Of a stretch of DNA of 64,000 bases, positions 59,901-64,000 are shown in pieces. The translations under genes and the position numbers were made by a program. The notes under the pieces were generated by a model that was given only the letters and a program-made list of their open reading frames with translations, was not told where the DNA came from and made no database searches. Origin of the DNA: Chrysoporthe austroafricana (taxonomy: Eukaryota; Ascomycota; Sordariomycetes; Diaporthales; Cryphonectriaceae). Within the stretch, counting starts at the first letter, position 1. Each line of letters opens with the position of its first letter. The stretch is taken from positions 5,270,001 to 5,334,000 of the forward strand of contig JYIP02000001.1 in NCBI GenBank assembly GCA_001051155.2. Direction: 5' to 3'.

Positions 59901-62900
59901 TCCAATCAAAGTGGCACCGCCGTTGAACCAGCCCATAACCTCACCCGCCCAAGATGCCCTTCGCCTTTCTGAAGATAAGCTCCAACCAGACGCACTGCCC
60001 TGACATCGTTGACGTTGCTAGGTTCCGAGTGGGAAGGTCGGTCAGTGGAGCATCGCCCGCGATGTGGGATGAGCCAGATCGGTGGATGTTTGCTTGTTGG
60101 ACTCCTCCGTACCGAGCGATATCCAGGAGAACACTACCGCCGACCCCACTTGTTCAACACAGACTGCCATCGCTTCGACGTCGGTAACACCATTCGCGGC
60201 CCGCGGAGGACCGTGCGATCTCGGCCGCCGGAGGACGAGATATCGGTGTCATTCATGGATCCCGAGTTCTGGAGGGGGGTTCGTGCTCGGTGCTCGAATA
60301 CCGCGAGACGGGCTTAGATCTTGATTTTTCCCACCCAACACACGCTGCAGACACGACCGAACCTTGGTTACTCCTTCATGAGGTCGTGGTGGATGCTGGA
60401 GTACAGGTCGATCCTCGCTGCCCTTGAAGTGAGATCTGAAATATCATGGAAAATGCTGTTATGCTGATACTGAACAACTTGAGTTCCTAGCACAAAAGCA
60501 TCAAACATGCATCTGCAAGGTTGTAGAAAAAGTACTGCGAAATTTCGCCCTCACATGAGCACTTGCTACAATGATGAGGAAAGCAAACGTTGGGATGAAA
60601 AAGTTGCAACTCATCCAACTCAATTTAGTATTGTCATCGAATTGAATGCGCTTTTGAAATTACCTCTTACCGTCCATCGGCATCCGTCTCGATGGTCCCA
60701 ATACGTTCCGTATCGGTTACATTTTCTCTTGTGTACCTTAGGGGCCGTCCATTGGATGATGTAAGTGTTCACAGGCCAGTCACTAAAAACGATACATCAC
60801 TGTCGCACCAGGTCGAAACCTTGCTCGCGCCGTTGAAACCATGGAAAGTTGAAGGCATAAATTGATTTAATCGTGACGAGGCCGAGCAACTGTAGGCTTA
60901 AAGCCGAATATCCATTGTTTCGTAAAAAGTAAAAAAAGCAGAGTACGAGACGACGGCACGACAACAAGGTCGACGTGGTGACCCAGTGAAATCAATTTTC
61001 GTACCGGACGCCTCTGGGGTCATTTGGGCGAAAGACAAATGGAATGAGATGAGTAGAGGAGCAAACATATATAGAGTATCTGTGTTCTGTGAAATTCTCG
61101 CTCGAGAACTCAGCGTCTCGTTAATCACGCCATCGTCCTCGCAATAAGCGCCACCTCTGACGCCGGCGTGGCTTGCGAATACGAGTGAAGGGCAGTGAAG
61201 GATGAAGCGTTGCTAATATGTGAATAACTCCGAAGATATTTCCAATCATTAATACACAATACGAAGAAGCTTGCGGGCGCAGACGCGTAAGCACTTCAAA
61301 TGAGAGGCTGTTCTTGGAAGCCGCTGTGAGAAGGCCACGCAGTTGAGCATGGGGCAGCTTCTCAATCCAGAAGGCGACTTAGTCCTCGCCCTTAAGTGTG
61401 AGAAATCAGTCTGTAAAACTTGAAATTTATCGGACTTGAACTCATGATAGTCAATTATAGTTTCATAAATAGCAATAAAACGCGCTGATAGCTTTCTCAG
61501 CCTAAGACTAGCGCGTTGTGGACAGTGCCTCCTCGTCCAAATCACTGCTTGCGGACGGACGGCTGTGACGAAAGGGATTTCCAACACTTAGGCTACAGCA
61601 GCGACAAGCGATGAAAGTGTAGAGTACATCTCAAGCTACCCATAAGATCGACAGGAGACAAAGAAGGGGGAAAATAAGCTTATTCGAGAGGGAGGGAAAG
61701 GTGGGGAATGTGGCATGCAACTTTATTACCACTCTCGAGCTCGAGGCCAGACGTGCATTATATGGGGAATCGCGACGCAACAAAATGATAGGAGAGCTTG
61801 TGAGAGGTTGCAAAGAACCCCAACCAGTGTCTTCTTGGGTTTCAACACTCCGATGGGTAGAGATAAGAAGTATAAAATCTGTCTGGTGGATAGTAGACTC
61901 CTATATTAGGGGCTCAGAGCAATGGGCATGGCCATTCGGAAGAGATAGTGTCATTAACTATCAAGGAAGACAGATAACCGAGAGAGCGAATTTTGGATAC
62001 AAGGCTCCCACGGCAGGCGCGACTTGGGCGAAAAGAATTGATTCTGGACCGGGAAATGGCAATGCTGGTGATGCACCATCAGGAAATTTTCTGAGCCCAG
62101 GAGGCTGAAGGCAGGCCTCCGTCCGACTAACTTTCGCGCCCTCATCCCCGTGAGCTTGAATTGATCTCTAAATTTCTCATTCTAAATGAAAAAAGCCTGA
62201 GTTCCGTCATGGTGGAAGAAGCCCGAGTAATGATCCTGGCGGGAGAAGCCTAGGGATGCAGCCGACTGAGAAAATCAGAGTGGCAGATTGTGTCTTGGGT
62301 CAGCAGCTATATGGATAATTGGTCCACGTGAACATTGCCTCTCGGGACAATAATGCTACCATTGAGGTTCTCGAATTCGGGAATTCCACATCTAGTCCTT
62401 GAGACATGCCTTGGAATGGGGCCATCGCATGGAAAAGAGTTCCACCGAAGCGCTGGTGCTACAATCCTGCAGGTGGGCATCGCACTTTCAAGAGAGAATG
62501 CCTCCGACGCTGACGCGTACATGGCACCGAAGCAATGCTGAGTGCGGCGGATCGCATAAATACAGCAAAGATTCGAAGACTTCTATTCACTATTCAATCA
62601 TTCTATGGAAGATTAGATTTCTCAATCGAGGTGCAAGTCAATACAAAACTTGAAGGTGGGCTGAATGAAGTGGCCCGAAAGTAGCAAAGACCTCCTTGGG
62701 GAGTGGACTATGATGCTGTGGAGCAGACGATAAGTATTGCGTAATTCAATTGTTACACTATACTCAGACATACCTTAGGTAGTAGTTCTTCTTTCTCTCA
62801 GCGTGGGATACCTACTCTTACCCACCAAGGTCGGCCGTACACTGCACGAGCAACGGAAGAAGCCTTCCCTAGCTGTTATTTCATGTCGAAAAATTGCGTC

Positions 62901-64000
62901 AAGTGACAATCATACGCAGATGGTCTTCTATCATGATACCATAAAGACTCTGGAAATGTCTTTATCAGCAAGATATGTTTGATGGATGTGATTGGCATTG
63001 TCTATCACATCCGAGCACCTCCAACGCCCCTGGATTCGGATGGCCCATGAACCTCCCCGTTAGCCCTCGGAAGCACACCACCGGCGAAGTCGGCGCGTTC
63101 TCCGCGACAGAGAGTGCCCCTGCATGCATATTTATGGATTCTCCTAGGCTGAAATACCCTCATCTATACCCAGGCTGCATGTCAGGTGAGTCTCAGACTC
63201 CCTGAGTAGGCACGTGTAGTCAGCACGTGGCCTCCAGGATGTGATGCATCAAGAAATGCATGTATACATACATCAAAGAGAGTGGACCTGGAGTCAGAAG
63301 GACCGGCGAGTTTCTAAGCCGAGATTCTTTTCAGATTCAGTAGGTATTGGCTCAGATTCTCCCCGTTCCGGGCTTACCTCCCCGCAACCTATCTGTCCAA
63401 TCTGGGTCTTAGAGCTTCCATCCATACCCTAACTGAGAGGATACAATCCCATTCATGAGATACTCTGTCAAAGCCAAGATGATAAGCCCTTGATTCACAC
63501 TAATTCGAGCGTTGGTACCCTATGGATAGGTGCAGCCTACCCTAGCTGATGCCGGCGCCTCTTGAATGTGAGATCGATACAGTCTCGCCACCGAGATCCG
63601 GCACAGTCTGGTTCGTGCATGGCCTTGCATGGCATGAAGCAAGATCTAATCTTCCGGCATCCTGTGGAACAGATATGATTTGAGGTCATCGAACCACCCT
63701 CAGGGCTGCTTCGTCCCGCAGGGTTCAGTGCGTGCGTACCCGCCCCTCCGGTTGCCACATGATCTCCCTGGTCTGTCGAATGATAGGTTGTCAAGAGCCC
63801 AGAATACTGTTTTCTAGTGCTGAAGAGGAGTGATAGATCCTGCACGCTCATGCCGTCCTCCCGCTGGAAGTGGTTCTGAAGTGGTGGGAAGCTCAGACTA
63901 GAGGGTTGCATACAGGTCTGACCTCGCATTGCTGTAGTCCACTCGGGACTTTCGGGCTTATTCTTCGCTGATGTATAGGGTGCTTATGTTATCTAGAGCG
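56951..64000. other. long gene-free stretch to the window end
   Basis: About 7 kb with no gene I can support. T-runs follow the regulator stop (56950-56964 and 57124-57138). The longest frames (57451..57933 minus, 58813..59148 minus, 61701..62108 plus, 63537..63929 minus) lack domains, signal peptides or convincing splice partners. Base composition varies, with AT-richer DNA from about 60450 on. Confidence 0.5.

Noticed and set aside
61701..62108. 135-residue plus-strand frame
   Set aside because: No domain or splice partner; overlaps an unrelated short minus-strand frame.

Overview
The window is nuclear DNA from a filamentous ascomycete, most likely a Sordariomycete. The genes have short introns of about 50-110 nt with GTAAGT-like donors and CTAAC/CTGAC branch points. 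Codon use is strongly C-ending in housekeeping genes, there are no bacterial-style operons, and fungal-only families are present: a HET-domain protein, an AflR-type Zn2Cys6 regulator, a Crh-type cell-wall transglycosylase and a fungal multi-pass membrane protein. Intron-exon structures were worked out by hand and are given in each entry.

Layout. 0-21 kb is a mostly conserved left arm. It carries a large Ser/Pro-rich protein with weak resemblance to septation-network proteins (+), beta-tubulin with seven exons (+), an ADGF/CECR1-type adenosine deaminase (+), a 2-oxoglutarate/Fe(II) oxygenase (+), and an allantoate-permease-like MFS transporter (-) convergent with the oxygenase. Long gene-free spacers separate them. 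At 25.4-26.6 kb lies a GPI-anchored GH16 Crh-type enzyme.

27-40 kb looks like an accessory, decaying island. It contains a short spliced 5' gene remnant, a HET-domain gene with an apparent frameshift, a small secreted cysteine protein, a low-complexity assembly scar with an N, and a membrane-protein pseudogene with an in-frame TAG. A Cpc1/GCN4-type bZIP gene with a 12-codon upstream ORF and a TGACTCA site in its leader sits inside this stretch. One copy of a dispersed repeat lies at 40.0 kb and an inverted second copy at 47.0 kb. They bracket three healthy genes: a SAM methyltransferase, a dienelactone hydrolase and a DUF885 metallopeptidase-like protein, the last two divergent.

47-64 kb is nearly gene-empty. 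Its one convincing gene encodes an AflR-like Zn2Cys6 transcription factor at 55.6-57.0 kb with no recognisable biosynthetic genes nearby in the window. I found no tRNA, rRNA, CRISPR or intact transposon. No obviously new multi-gene system stands out. The best leads are the remnant/HET/secreted-protein neighbourhood, the orphan AflR-like regulator and the predicted lipid anchor on the adenosine deaminase.
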